Assembly: GCA_019633425.1 (NCBI GenBank)
Contig: WSUB01000089.1
Span: 62,001 to 126,000 of the forward strand
Length of the DNA stretch: 64,000 nucleotides
Reading direction: 5' to 3'
DNA from: Tulasnella sp. 424
Taxonomy: Eukaryota > Basidiomycota > Agaricomycetes > Cantharellales > Tulasnellaceae
The notes below the pieces were generated by a model. It did not search any database and had not been told where the DNA came from. It saw only the letters and a program-made list of their open reading frames with translations. Made by a program: the position numbers and the translations under genes. Positions 23,433 through 34,787 of the stretch are shown piece by piece; within the stretch, counting starts at the first letter, position 1; each line of letters opens with the position of its first letter.

Positions 23433-24752
23433 CTAACCGAAGACCACGACCATAAAAGCATTCAGTCCGGCTTTCTTGATCGCCTCACGGGGCATGGTGT
23501 TCTTCTTATTAGACCCCAAGCTCATTTGCAACGCCGACTTTGAAGGGAACATGAGCTTCTTTAGCTCCGTTACTCCGACACCGACTTGGATGGAAGCCTT
23601 GTTCCCCGTCGTCGAGGTCGCCGGCCCAGTCTGAGGAACTTCCACCAGCTTCGTCCGACGTGTCAGATAGTCCTTGACATTAATGTGGACGTGTTGCTTG
23701 ATCAACTTCTTGGCAGCGGTGGCAGATTGAGGCATCTTAGCCTTGCCAGAGAGGAGTCCTAGTTCGATGATCAGGGATTGGAGAAGACGAAGCCGATCAG
23801 CTGCGGAAGGTTGCTGGGGTGGCTTGGCAAGGTATTTCGTGATGAAAGCGACCGCGTCATCATAAGCCGAATTGCCAACCGAGCCGTCGGATGAATGGCC
23901 AGCACCAGTCGTGGAGGAACCAGAGTCGGAGAGTGACTGTTGTCGTTCAAGCGCTTTCTTCTTCTCCTTACGCGCTTTCTTCTTCTCTTTACGGGCCTTG
24001 GCACGCTGTTTCTTGAGCTTCCGCTGTTCAATCTGAGCTTGGGTGAGGTTGGGCTTGGAAGTGACCTTTGTCGTCTGTGCTGGTACGGCCGGAGCAGATG
24101 GGGCAAGTGGAGCATGCCTAGGCGGAACGGGAGTGGCCGTGACAGGATAGGTCAAAGTCTGGACGGATAGGGCACTCGGCGCCCGAGCCATCTGGAGGTC
24201 AAGAGATAGATTCCGCATTCCATCAGTCGTAGCGAGAACGGCGTCATCCTCCGAACCCGAATCGGAGCCGTCCGCCCAACCTCCTGCTCGAAGGGACCTT
24301 TGCGTAGCACGAGCCTCTTCTTCGTCGTCGTCTGTCGAGCTTGAATTATCTTCTCCCTCGTCTTCCGCGTCGTTCTCGTCCGCGCTTTCCGCTGCATGGC
24401 GATGGCTAACGAAGGGCGTAGCAATCCGCGAAGTAGACTCTAATCCGGCAAAGGCCAAGGCCTGAGGTTGCGCCACTGAATTGAGGATGTTAGACCCAGC
24501 TGGGATGAGAATAAACTCGTCGCCGTCTTCATCCTCGGAGACGTTCTGCGACAATGCAGTATGTGGCGCTCCGCCAGAAACATTGCTGCTCAGCTCGGAG
24601 AAACTTTGCGACAAGCTCGCGCTCCCGTCACCAGCGTCCAGGTTCTGATACGACAGCGTGGAGGAACGGGATCGGGTCTCCACGGATGAGAGGACCGAGA
24701 AAGAACTGGTGGGCGACATCAGGGATGACGCTGCATGCATTGAAGAGGACAT
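23433..24752 (-). CDS. Conserved-looking basidiomycete protein of unknown function, acidic/basic low complexity with C-terminal domain
   Basis: One uninterrupted coding exon of 439 aa from the ATG of MSSSMHAASSLM. No ATG occurs for about 400 bp further upstream, and a 5'-leader intron ending TGTGTAG just before the start is likely. I do not recognise the protein. Residues 1-130 are Ser-rich with a short hydrophobic patch (FILIPAGSNILNSV). An acidic block (ENDAEDEGEDNSSSTDDDEEE) follows near residue 130. A Lys/Arg-rich helix (KKQRAKARKEKKKARKEKKK) near residue 260 may be coiled coil or nuclear localisation signal. The last ~130 residues (AVAFITKYLAKPP, RLRLLQSLIIELGL, KLIKQHVHINVKDYL, TELKKLMFPSKSAL, KAGLNAFMVVVFG) look like a folded domain. 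The acidic and basic blocks suggest a nuclear or nucleolar partner-binding protein; this is inference. Confidence 0.7.
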   Translation of the reverse strand: MSSSMHAASSLMSPTSSFSVLSSVETRSRSSTLSYQNLDAGDGSASLSQSFSELSSNVSGGAPHTALSQNVSEDEDGDEFILIPAGSNILNSVAQPQALAFAGLESTSRIATPFVSHRHAAESADENDAEDEGEDNSSSTDDDEEEARATQRSLRAGGWADGSDSGSEDDAVLATTDGMRNLSLDLQMARAPSALSVQTLTYPVTATPVPPRHAPLAPSAPAVPAQTTKVTSKPNLTQAQIEQRKLKKQRAKARKEKKKARKEKKKALERQQSLSDSGSSTTGAGHSSDGSVGNSAYDDAVAFITKYLAKPPQQPSAADRLRLLQSLIIELGLLSGKAKMPQSATAAKKLIKQHVHINVKDYLTRRTKLVEVPQTGPATSTTGNKASIQVGVGVTELKKLMFPSKSALQMSLGSNKKNTMPREAIKKAGLNAFMVVVFG

Positions 24753-25320
24753 TTCTAATGGGTCTACACAGGAGTGAATTAGTGGCTTTGGCTTGAACAA
24801 GACTCGGGACCGCAGAAGGGCCTACAGGGGGATGTACACACCTACGAGATCAGGAGAAGGAGGAATAGACTGTTCAATTTAATGGATTGATAGGTACTAC
24901 GCTGTAGACTGAAGCCTCAGCCAAATGCTAGCTTCCGAGCGGGCGAGATTTGGGAGGTTCGCGAGACCAACCGCTCTTGGTCGTCAACCGAAAGCAAAGA
25001 TGGCTCGGGAGCGGTGATGTGGAACGAGAGGATCTGATGGTGAGAGAGAAGGAAGTGGGCAAGTGAGAGGCAGTGTGGGTAGTCACGGTGGTGGTTGCGG
25101 AGGGATTTCTGATTCTTATGACAATTCGCCCGTCCAGTTCGAGATAAATGGTCGGTGTCTAAATTAAATTGCCACGCCTCCCACACCCGTGATCATGACA
25201 CGCTTACTGATCGACAACAGCTGTGTTGCTACTCAGGTAACATTTTCCCTAGCCGTTTCGCCAACTCTAATGGAAATAGATATCACCCAACTCGCGATAT
25301 ATTACTAAGTCCGACTGGGT
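24753..25320. other. 5' flank of the unknown protein and 3' flank of the complex I gene
   Basis: Probably contains 5'-untranslated exons of the 23.4-24.8 kb gene: the minus strand shows AG acceptors near 24762 and 24872. No separate gene is supported. Confidence 0.35.
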
Positions 25321-26415
25321 CTACTGGAACTCTGGAACGCAATGCTGGCCAGGACCATAGGGCTAAAAGGAATTAGATAGAGACATTGGGTCAGTACAAT
25401 GTACGTTTGGGGTGTATTTCAGCAAATAGGCTCTTACGGGAGAGGTTAAAGAAGTAAGCCCAGCCGAGTTCTCGATGGTGTGACGCCCGCTTTGGGGCCC
25501 GGCTTTGGGTTTTTGACCCGCAGCGAATGCATCCAGAATCTTGCGAGTCGTCTCAGGTGTGAGATCCTCCTATCATTCATTAGATTCGAAACGGAATCAG
25601 ATCAGGCGACAAGTGATAAGGGCCGGGCTGGCCGGCCAACTTACGTAGAAGTCGTCGTTCATTTGGAACATCGGTGCACTGCTGCAAGCTCCCAAGCACT
25701 CCACTTCAAGTAAGGTGAACTTTCCGTCCTCAGTAGATTGCCCGGGTTTAATCTTCAAGTGATCCTCGCAAACTTTGAGAATATCGTAACCCCCACGGAG
25801 AGCACAAGGCGTGGTCGTGCAGACTTGAAGGAGATTTTCACCAATTGGCTCACTGTCATACCGCCTCGTCAGCTCCTTTCATTTATCGAAGAGAGGCGAG
25901 ATGACTGCTCACCGGTTGAACATGGTGTAGAAAGTTGCGACTTCGTAAACCCGCATGGCTGGAATTTCGAGCAAGTTGGCAATATAGTTCATGACGCTGA
26001 TGCTAGTCCAGCCCTTATTTTGCCGTTGCCCCAAGTCTAGAAGTGGGATGACGGCGGCTTTCTTGTATTGCGGAGGGTACCGTGCAATGATCTCTTGGGC
26101 CTTCGTCATGTTGTCTGGTGTGAACTCGAATGGGATCTGGCAAAGTTCCAGTTCCATGTGAGTCGGATGTTCCAGATGTGGAATATTATTGCTGCTACCT
26201 TCGAGTTGTTGTAAGGAGTGTCACGGTGCTACATTGCATCGGTTGGCGTTTTGAGCATTCGTTTTCGTGGCTGGCTTTCCGAAATTCACACATACCACGA
26301 ACAGTGCATCAGAAGACCGGCTTGAAGACGCATGGAGGAATCTTGCCGGTGCAGAAACAACTGGTTTTGGTTTTGCGGCCTTGCAAACTGCTCGTAATGC
26401 GGCTCTGGCGATCAT
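25321..26415 (-). CDS. NADH:ubiquinone oxidoreductase 24 kDa subunit (NDUFV2/NuoE type), mitochondrial
   Basis: Six exons (26296-26415, 26199-26228, 25913-26136, 25645-25852, 25438-25569, 25321-25362), 251 aa. The N-terminus is a mitochondrial presequence ([20 protein letters not shown]). The body reads [42 protein letters not shown], and then the [2Fe-2S] ligands in CTTTPC and CLGAC. The C-terminus [22 protein letters not shown] matches fungal 24 kDa subunits. Exon 2 (30 nt, [10 protein letters not shown]) and the last exon (42 nt) are short but keep conserved residues in frame. The subunit carries the N1a cluster in the peripheral arm of complex I. It is transcribed divergently from the Fmp25-like gene, 121 bp away. 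Confidence 0.93.
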
Positions 26416-26536
26416 TGTCGGGAGGGAGGTGGAAAGTTGCGGACTGAACCGGTCGGGAAACAAATATGGGAATTGTGATTGGCGGCGAGGTCAACTTTTC
26501 GAACTCCCAACTTCCGGCGCCGCCACCAAAAACGTC
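26416..26536. promoter_or_regulatory. Compact bidirectional promoter of two mitochondrial-protein genes
   Basis: Only 121 bp separate the two start codons. An inverted CCAAT element (ATTGG) sits at 26478-26482, near the middle. In fungi the CCAAT-binding Hap complex commonly controls respiratory genes, so joint control of the complex I subunit and the Fmp25-like gene is plausible. That link is inferred. Confidence 0.5.
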
Positions 26537-28708
26537 ATGTTCACCAGAACAGCGCGACTCGCCACTCTTCGTCGGACTTTTTCTACCCAAGCTGGTCGCG
26601 GATATGCCAGGAGGAGTTTGCCTCTAATTATTGCCGTCGGTACAACGGGACTCGCCGCGGCACTAGCGCTCTCTCCTCCGCTTTACGCCGACATTTTGGA
26701 GAAGGGTGATGTACCTTCAAAGCGCAGTTTGAAAGGCGCCGCTCCCCCAAGTACAGGGAAGGATGAACTCGATACGTTTGTCTGGGGTAGCAACAAGTAC
26801 GTATGATGATTCACACCTCGACGTCTGCTTGCTGAGGACAGTCCTCCCCTCCAGATCTCATACTATTTCACCCAATGACTCCTACGATTCGAAGCTACCG
26901 ACTCCTCTATCTAAGCTGTCTGGTGTGGGGATGGCTCTCCGAGATCTTGCCTTTCACGAGAAGTATGCTGCTTGCGTTGACGCCTCTGGCAACGTTTATC
27001 AGTGGGGCGACGGCTTCTTTGGGGAGACCTCGAGTAGCGATGGACCCATTTTGACTCTAAAGGGAAAGGTATAGCGGAATTTTTCTGTATGATCTAGGAC
27101 TCGGCCTCATTTATTTCAACTCTTAGAACATCATCCAAGTCTGCCTTTCGAATTCTAAGGTCTATGCTCTCAGCAAGACTGGTCGCGTCTACGCCTTGTC
27201 TGCAAGAAAAGCAAGTCAGGCAGTGACTTCGGAGACACCTGCAGCAGAGGTCTCTTGGTTGAATCCTCTTTCATGGGTGCGACCAGAACAGCCGAATGTG
27301 GATTTCATTGAAGTTCTTCCCGACTCGGCGCTCCAACGCGGTGAAAGGTAAGCTCGGTGCAGACTTTCAGCCACGGACACGCAATCTAAAAAGCCACGGA
27401 TAGCATCGTCTCTATTTCTGCAGGACGCTCGCATCTGCTTGCTCTCACTTCATCTGGCCGTGCATTCGCTGCGCCAATATCCTCTTCAGCAAACTCTCAT
27501 GGCCAGCTCGGCTTGCGAAAGATCAAACTACCTTCCCCGGCATCCTTGACGTCAATAACGGAGGTCGAATTTGAGCCAAAAGCAGCCCGGAGCCCATTTG
27601 CGAAATCGGAACCGGCTATTCGAATTGTCAATGCCACAACCCAAACCGCACCTGCCCCCAACGAGACTCAGGTCGATGACTCAATTCGATACTGTGACAA
27701 GCTATTTGAGATACCCTCTCTGAAGGGAATACATATCGGTCAGCTCGTTGCTGGTGACCGTGCAAGTTATGCACGGACGAAGTCGGAAGGTCGTGTCCTG
27801 GCGTGGGGCGCAAACGAATACGGGTAGGGGCAGCCTAAGAAACACTGCTCTAGTCTTCCCCTTTGACGCTCTTCGGTCCCCTAAATAGCCAGATGGGTTT
27901 GGGACCCGCCTTCACCCTTCAATATGTGACAGTCCCCACCGAAATAGTCCTATCGCGAGGCTACCCCAGCGGAACCACGACTGAATGCACAAACATAGCC
28001 GCAGGTATGTCCATCCGTCCGAGCGGTGTTATGCGCTATCCCCATATAAAACAATCATCTATCCAGGTGGCGACATGGTGTACTTCACGATCGAGAACAC
28101 AAAAACCATACCCGGCCAGTCTCCGAGCCTCACTGTGGATCTCCTCGCTGCGGGCATGGGTCAATTTGGCTCTTTGGGAAATAACATGTACACTCAATCG
28201 CAGGCTAGCCCTGTTCGAGTTCGTAACGTGTCTGGTTTGAAGGAATACGACGAAGCGACCCAGACTACTAGGCCTTTGGTTCCCAAGGCTATCTCCGCGA
28301 GCCCAACGAACCATGCCGTAGTTGTGGTGGGATCAGAAGATAGCAATGGAAAGCACAACAAAAATGCTTCGAGGACTGGGTGAGTCTTTTTGGTTCTCTC
28401 TCCACCTAAAATTGTTAATGACCTCGTGCAATGGTTCTAGGGATGTTATGCTGTGGGGTTGCAACACTGAATACCAACTTGGCCTCGGGCGTCGATCGAA
28501 TGTGCCGATGCCTACACCTCTTCCAGTCGAACCCTTCGTGGGCGGGTTTGATGTCGATCCCACATGGGGCAGGCTTCTTACTCGACAGCGCCAAGTAAGC
28601 GTTGTACGAGACCTTGAAGGCAACACGGTCGGCAAAAACAAGGCAGTTGAGCAAACCGTCGTCGCTGGATGGGGCTGCACTGCCGTGTACTGGAAGGTCG
28701 CATCATAG
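26537..28708 (+). CDS. Mitochondrial RCC1-repeat protein, Fmp25-like
   Basis: Seven exons (26537-26796, 26855-27068, 27127-27347, 27404-27823, 27889-28004, 28067-28379, 28441-28708), 603 aa. A mitochondrial presequence (MFTRTARLATLRRTFST, then Arg-rich) precedes one transmembrane segment (LPLIIAVGTTGLAAALAL). RCC1-type blades follow: FVWGSNK, VYQWGDGFFGE, SISAGRSHLLALTSSGRAFA, VLAWGANEYGQMGLG, DLLAAGMGQFGSLGNN and VMLWGCNTEYQLGLG. This combination of import signal, single membrane anchor and RCC1 propeller matches yeast Fmp25, which I recall being needed for complex III assembly in the inner membrane. The assignment rests on architecture, not alignment. It is convergent with RAD9, with only 36 bp between stop codons. 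Confidence 0.78.
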
Positions 28709-28744
28709 CTGTCTTTTTAGTATATTAGCATATATATTATGGCA

Positions 28745-30782
28745 CTAATCATCATCATCCCCGAAGTCTAAAGCCTCGAATTGCTACGTTTTGAACATTG
28801 AGTCAGCTTTCCCCACCATGAGCTAGTCGAGGAGAGACCGCACCTTCTGTCGACCAGTTCGAGCCTTTGCATCGAACTGTGTCAATGGCAAGAAGCTATC
28901 TTCCCCACCATCATCGTCAAGTTCCCCGGCCAAGGGATCATACTCCAGTTCCATCCTTTCTTCTTCGGACATCTCAGTCTCAAACTGCGGTCGTTTCGGT
29001 GATGGAGGATCGTCATTTCGCCATACAGGTGCAATAGGCTTCTCAGCCTGACGAGCACGGGACACGGCAGCTTCCGCATCGACGTCCATGTCCATATCAT
29101 CATCGTCAAGCATGGCAGCGATCTCCGCGGGAGTCATCGTCTCCAATCCCAGACCGGATGCACGGAGGACGGCTTGGTCTGCCTGTGAGAGTTGATTGAA
29201 GTTCTCGACGTTCCTCTGAGACCCGGCGATAGAAGGCGAGGCGGTGAGGAAGAGAGGGCGTGAACTTTTCCTGCTGTCCGTCCGAACTGGGACTGGGGTC
29301 GTCGGTTCGGTACCTCGGGCGGTTTCGGATCGCGCTATTCTGGAGGATTGAGAGGGAGCCGCGCTTGGGAGTCGAACCTCTGGTTCGAACGCGATGCTTG
29401 GCTGTCGGGTTCTTGCAGAGCTCGCTGAGCTCGTGGGCAATCTGAAAGAGCCGTTTGCTGATCTCTCGGCCTCTGAGACTACCTTCATAGACTTTGCCTT
29501 CCGTTGGGGCTCTGCGTCCTCTTGTCCCGCTCGCTTCCGACTGTTTGCTGCAGCTGGAGGGTTTGAGGTTGTGGAGCCCTTTCCAGACATGTCCTTTGTT
29601 GCAACTACAAAGAGTGCCTCCAGGGCATCTGATTCGATGGTGATAGCCAAAGGCGCTCCAGCGTCGGTGAAGGCGAGATTGAGTTGAAGCGAGAGGTTGT
29701 CAGCTAGAATGATCGCCGCCTATAACGAAAGGATGTGCAGAATAAGTACGCAAGCCGATATTCAGATATCAGACATATTACTGCACACCAGGAACTCCTT
29801 CAACTCGAAGCCGAAGCACACTGGTGGGGCCGGTACTTCGTATTGATCGAACTCCTCTGCGTCGACGCTGATGGAGGTAGCAATCTGGCTATCTGTTGAT
29901 TTTCTTCGGTTAACCTGAATTTAACTCCTGGCCGACTAAAGAAGCTCACCTGAAGGGCCTCCGAGTAAGCCCGCGGAACTTTTGACATTAACCTCGTCTC
30001 CGCCCCATTCCCAAATCAGTCTTAAACCTGCAGCACGACCACCTTTCGCTTTAGTGAGGTTGAAATGGTCCATCAAGTCCTTGACTGCCCGTGGACCAAC
30101 CACGACGCTTGACTGCGTCGACGTTACGGGCAGGTTCGGCGCTAGCAGCGGTGAGGGTGGGCTCAAAGATAGTCGGTGAGTCTTCTTGACACCATATTTG
30201 CAGTGCAATCGAATGATCAAGATCGAGGAAAAGTGATCCGCTTCTGAAGATACGGTTGTCCCGGAAGCGCGAAATGTTGAATCTGGTGAGCGGCCGGGGA
30301 CGATGGCGATTTCGCATCGTTCGACGTTTTTGTCAGTTCCGTGATTCTTCAATATGGAGAATAGAGACTGGATGGTACAGTCATTTCTGGTAAGTTTTTT
30401 TTTGAAAATGAAGCACGAGGATGACGACTTGCTTTGGTGGGAATCTGGCCTCCAACCATATCGACCTCCTCGATCGCGTCGTCATCCACGTCCAGCTGGC
30501 TACGACCAATCTCTTTACGTATAGCATCTGCACCAATTCGGTACTTTTCAAAGAACTCGGGTGCAACTCGCCATCTTCCGTACGCGGACTTGGAGGAATT
30601 CGTCGTGGAAAGAGCGAGGTATTCAGGCGTCGCGTACATGTCCAAGTCTTCCCCGTACTTGGTCAGCGCGGCTAATGCTCTGATGAAAGCTAAGGAGCCC
30701 CGGCTTAGAAATGCGTTTCCGTTATTCATGCTGGCTCCTAGGGCTTACGCTTGACGGCGTTGGGCAACAAAATGGCTTGCAT
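28745..30782 (-). CDS. RAD9: DNA-damage checkpoint clamp subunit Rad9
   Basis: Six exons (30749-30782, 30433-30689, 29950-30367, 29789-29892, 28844-29719, 28745-28783), 575 aa. The N-terminal clamp domain reads MQAILLPNAVKPFIRALAAL, DLDMYATPEYLALSTTNSSK and SAYGRWRV. SLFSILKN…VERCEIAI, IIRLHCKYGVKKTHRL, the strand pair EEFDQYEVPAPPVCFGF and LAFTDAGAPLAITIES follow. All fit the PCNA-like fold of Rad9 in the 9-1-1 complex. The C-terminal ~270 residues are disordered, Ser/Thr-rich with a basic patch (SRKRAGQ) and end in an acidic FEALDFGDDDD. Such tails bind checkpoint partners. Intron 2 (30368-30432) is best read as a GC-AG intron with donor GCAAGT, because no GT donor gives the conserved TK-SLFSIL junction in phase. 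Confidence 0.88.
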
Positions 30783-31152
30783 CTCGGGCGGGTGGTGGTC
30801 TGAATCGAAACGCAGCGCAACACGTGACGATAATTCAAACCCAGACGCGTCGCGCGGTGTGATGCTCGGTCTCATGCCAGTGAGGCTTAGCTGGCTTCAT
30901 GGACGACTAGGACTTCACCGATGCCGATCGAAGAAGGGACAAATCATTGGACCGATACTAGGGCACTCTATCATGCATCTTCGCCTTACACATCATTGAT
31001 TCATAGGGGGTACATATATTCTTTAGAATAGACGATGCCTGACGCCGATGCCTGACGGGTCTGACAGAGATCGAAAGACGCGTGAGCCAAACAAATTGAT
31101 GAATCTTCTCCAATAGGCTCACCTGCAATGTCCGCTAGATCGAAAGATCCGT
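30783..31152. other. Intergenic region upstream of RAD9
   Basis: 5' flank of RAD9 and 3' flank of the first metallothionein-like gene. No other feature was recognised. Confidence 0.4.
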
Positions 31153-31408
31153 TCACTTGTTCTCGGCCTCAGCCTGAGTAGTTTGCGCGCCCGGGGGTGG
31201 GTTCGGGCAGTTGCAATCTAGTTAAATGCCCAAAGTCAAAACAGAGCTCTAATCTATGTTGACGTTATTAATTCACCGGGCCATCTGCTGTAGTACGTGC
31301 AGTAGAAATTTCAAATCATTGAGCGACCTTCGTCGTTGAGGATGGGAGAGATCGAACGTACCACTCGCCAGAGCCCTGCTTGACGACCGTTTCGCACTCT
31401 TGAGCCAT
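31153..31408 (-). CDS. Metallothionein-like small protein A (short form, 4 Cys)
   Basis: Three exons (31362-31408, 31277-31287, 31153-31217), 40 aa. It begins MAQECETVVKQGSGEC, continues RWPDCNC from an 11-nt micro-exon plus the next exon, and ends in a Pro/Gln/Glu tail without cysteines. It shares the CETVVK start, the Cys-x-Trp-Pro-x-Cys-x-Cys core, and both intron positions and phases with the longer cysteine-rich genes at 33-39 and 57 kb, so it is the same family. With only four Cys it may bind a single metal ion, or act differently from true metallothioneins. A TATA element lies about 110 bp upstream. The model depends on the micro-exon, which six loci support. Confidence 0.7.
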
Positions 31409-31516
31409 TGAGATTGTATGAAGGTTGGTAGATGTAGTTCTTACGAGAGTAGAGCTGGGAGATCTGATGATAATGTTGCTCTGAGGAAGGGGAGGTGGTA
31501 TGGAATCTTGGGCCGG

Positions 31517-31524
31517 TTTATATA
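31517..31524 (-). promoter_or_regulatory. TATA box of metallothionein-like gene A
   Basis: The minus strand reads TATATAAA about 110 bp upstream of the start codon of gene A, the same spacing seen at the other family members. Confidence 0.55.
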
Positions 31525-32769
31525 GCCTCGCAGGGATTTTATCCTTCCCTTGTGCCGAACGCATACTACCAAAGATAGCATGACCCTAATTTACCGTACA
31601 TTCATTCCCGGGAGCTCCTTATCATCTATCTTATCTTCAGAAGCGCAATGGTTTTACCTTTGTAACGGTAGCTCGGTTGTCAGTTCCCATCGACTTGACC
31701 CCAGAACCACCCACTGAAACCCAGCCTGACATCCCATCATCCAATCAAAATCAGTGTATTAGACTGGCTACATGGGGCATGCCCCAACTACCGGTGCATC
31801 ACCCACGGGAGGACGGCTAAGAAAAGGAGAAAGTGAATGGGTAACGTTTCTCGTACGCATGTCTAGGCCAGTGAGATAGCGCAAAATCACCTCGGTATGC
31901 TAATACGCCTTATTTGATTGGATGTAACATTTAAGCTTACGCCTTGACTCGTGTACGCTGAGACCTTTGGCGCATGTTTTTCGGAAACTCCACAGCGCCA
32001 TGAAGAAATCCTTCCGCGAAGCAATTGACATTTTCTAGAGAGACGAATCTCATTTGGAGGACTTGTCATAATGCGGTAGCTGCTATTGGCTACAGACGGT
32101 GAAACTAGTCGTTCGGACACACCTTGGCACCCCAATCTTGTTGAGGAAGGGGTGGGCTCGTATTTTTATTGGCTTCTAGAACGCACTGCAGTGCACATAT
32201 TAAGAAACCTTGCTCTTGGATAGGTAGATATTATAGCCAAGTAATCGTATTATAGGCGCCAACCCCCCGGTAAGCGCGTTGCAAGGAAAATAGCGAAGGA
32301 AGGATCGCTTCCAGCGGGGCATGCCGGTGGGGACGTGGGTGTTGTAGTAATAGCTGTTCAATGATTGGATAGGATTACATAATTAAACTGTGCCGACCTC
32401 TAGGAGGCATGCGTCTGCGAATTAAACACACGAAGTGATGCCAAGCTCGGTGCGCTGTCACTTGAGGCACGCGTTGTACGGCTACGGGCACAACCCGGGC
32501 TATCTAATCACAGTCGCGAGTGCTCTTCTTCATCTGGGGATGACCAGGAAGGAGAATTAACCGAACCCCACTATGCTACCAACAGCGCACATTGTCATTG
32601 GTAAATCGACGCTTGTGGGAAGCGAAAAGTCCCTCCATGATCCGGCGATTGAGGGGCGTCATCGACGCTATTTTATCTTATCAAGACGAGACGCCGCCCC
32701 AGGCCTATACCGGTTGCAAAGGTACAGTTTTTCCGAGTCAAGTGATTTAACGCCCTCGTATCGTGAAAT
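31525..32769. other. 1.2-kb region without a supported gene
   Basis: No coding, RNA or repeat feature is evident up to the start of the duplicated metallothionein block near 32770. Confidence 0.4.
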
Positions 32770-32874
32770 ACCCCAAACGGGGCCACACGCAGACATGTAC
32801 AACCAAAGACAATACTGATTATTCGGCGGGATACAATGTACAGGAAACCTCAAGAAATGACAGAAGCCAGGCGT

Positions 32875-33244
32875 CTAGCAGGTGCATTTGCCTAGAGCAG
32901 GGTCAACCTAGTCAGACAATTGCGAATCTGAGCTTACGAGGGCATAGGTACTCACCTTGCTCGCAGCCGCAGCTCTCGCAGGTGCAGCTAGCAGAACCGC
33001 ATCCTGAAGATGCCATGGAGCTCTTTGGGGCTTCACATCCGCATCCTGTGGGAGGTGCCAGTCAGCCTTGCAATAATGTCCAGCTTTTGAGTTAACTACG
33101 TACCAGGATAGTTCGGGCTGTTTGAAAGACAGCGGCAACAGAGCACGGGGTTAGTGATATGCACAGCGGGAACGACTAGGTGGGTCAGAGGACGTACCAG
33201 TTCTCGACGGTGCCGGTCTTAACAACAGTCTCGCAGGAAGACAT
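32875..33244 (-). CDS. Metallothionein-like protein B (long form, 11 Cys)
   Basis: Four exons (33198-33244, 33104-33117, 32956-33045, 32875-32891), 55 aa. The sequence begins MSSCETVVKTGTVENCPNYP, then GCGCEAPKSS, then a tail of CxC and CxxC motifs ending CEQGKCTC. Exon 2 is 14 nt instead of 11 and encodes PNYP, so the tryptophan found in the siblings is replaced. Eleven cysteines in 55 residues, with no transmembrane segment or signal peptide, indicate a cytosolic metal-thiolate protein. Copper or zinc/cadmium buffering is the usual role of fungal metallothioneins; the metal cannot be told here. A TATA element lies about 105 bp upstream. Confidence 0.78.
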
Positions 33245-33347
33245 AATGAAGAATAAGTGTTTGTAGAGGTGAAAGTGGTTGAAGTGGTGGTGTGGTAGAA
33301 ACGTGTAGCTGTTGGAGAGAGTAGGAAAGCGGCACCGACACGACCTC

Positions 33348-33354
33348 TTTTATA
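33348..33354 (-). promoter_or_regulatory. TATA box of metallothionein-like gene B
   Basis: The minus strand reads TATAAAA about 105 bp upstream of gene B. Confidence 0.55.
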
Positions 33355-34787
33355 CAGTACCTATATGGCCCCCTAACCTCCCCGCGATAGCGATGTTGAT
33401 AAGATTACCCGACCACCCGCCACCCACCATGCGGATGACAGCCCAATCAGCAGCTGACGCGGCCGAGGGACGTTCTCGAAATTACGCTCCGGGGTTCCGA
33501 AGTGGGAAGCCTTTGTTCAGAATATCACGCAGACTCCCCAAAGAGTGAGGGCTATTGTGGATGGACCAATGGATGGTGAGGTATTTCGTGGACAAACTCA
33601 GAAGCGATGCATGCTTACCTCACTTCGGAGCTTACTGATAAGCCGTAGCTGAATCAGAAAGCTCCTAATGAGGGGTGGGGTGGGGAAGGTAATCTTATCG
33701 GAGCCACACGGAAACGCCCAGAATACCGGTAGGAGCTAAGCCCCTCACACACCACTCATCGAACAACCTAGAATCTTCCTCTGTAAATCACAGTTCCAAG
33801 ACTGAGGCTTTTACGAGACTGGAGATCACCTAATACCATTGCAACTAATGTGAATGAATGAGGCTAAGCGGTCGGGCTCGAAGTCAGGGATGTGGCCAGC
33901 TTGTAACTTACCTTCGACGAAATTGCCTACCAGGCAGCCCTGGATCAGCTGATAGGTCTTCTAACGACGGCTAAAATGATTATATTCCACTTTCGGCGAC
34001 ATTTGCATCGATGGACCGCGAGTGGAAATGCGGGCAACGCTCACTTCCGGCGCAAAAGCGTTCCGCATAGCCCAATGCGACGGAACCAATATTCTCGTGA
34101 AATAGGGCACCCCGGATCTTTCTTACAAACGTGTAGCGCTGTAGTAATAGCCATGTTACTATTGGTCGAGGGAATTTAAGCTTCACTGAGTTTCGAGAGT
34201 CCACCGCCGATGTATACAGACCTCAAGTACTTGAGTTGCTATTCTTATCTATAGAGATGTTTCTCGGGCGAGTTGATATTATCATTTGAAAACCTTCGTC
34301 TCGTGGAATGTATCGGCCGAGAATAATCAAATTCTCCAAAAAGAGACGAAAGACACGATGGGTGGACTCGGTCGCTCCATAAAGCTTGCATGCATATCAA
34401 ACGCGCCGCATCCTATTGGTAGGACACGGTGGAGAACAGCCCCTGCCCTCCTAAAAATGACTGGCGGGATCAGAACCAGGTCTTTGAGTCTTGTGTTTTC
34501 TTCGATCGCGTAGTGTCGATCAGGGGGTGAGCACACATTGGCTTCTTTCGCGGGGGTCCGTGATCATCGATCCCCATGACAAGAGGTCGGTGATCGAGAG
34601 CAAGAGATCCAGACGTTATCCGTGGCAGTTCATTAGCGCCCATTTCCGATCCCTTCATATCTCACTGTTCGGGACAGTCTTTTGAATCTTTCAGGTCGCA
34701 CGCAAAAATACGTAGCCAAAACACAACATTTATCATTCGGAGGCAGCTACATGGAGTACGAAACCCGATCGCCCAAACACGCGACGT

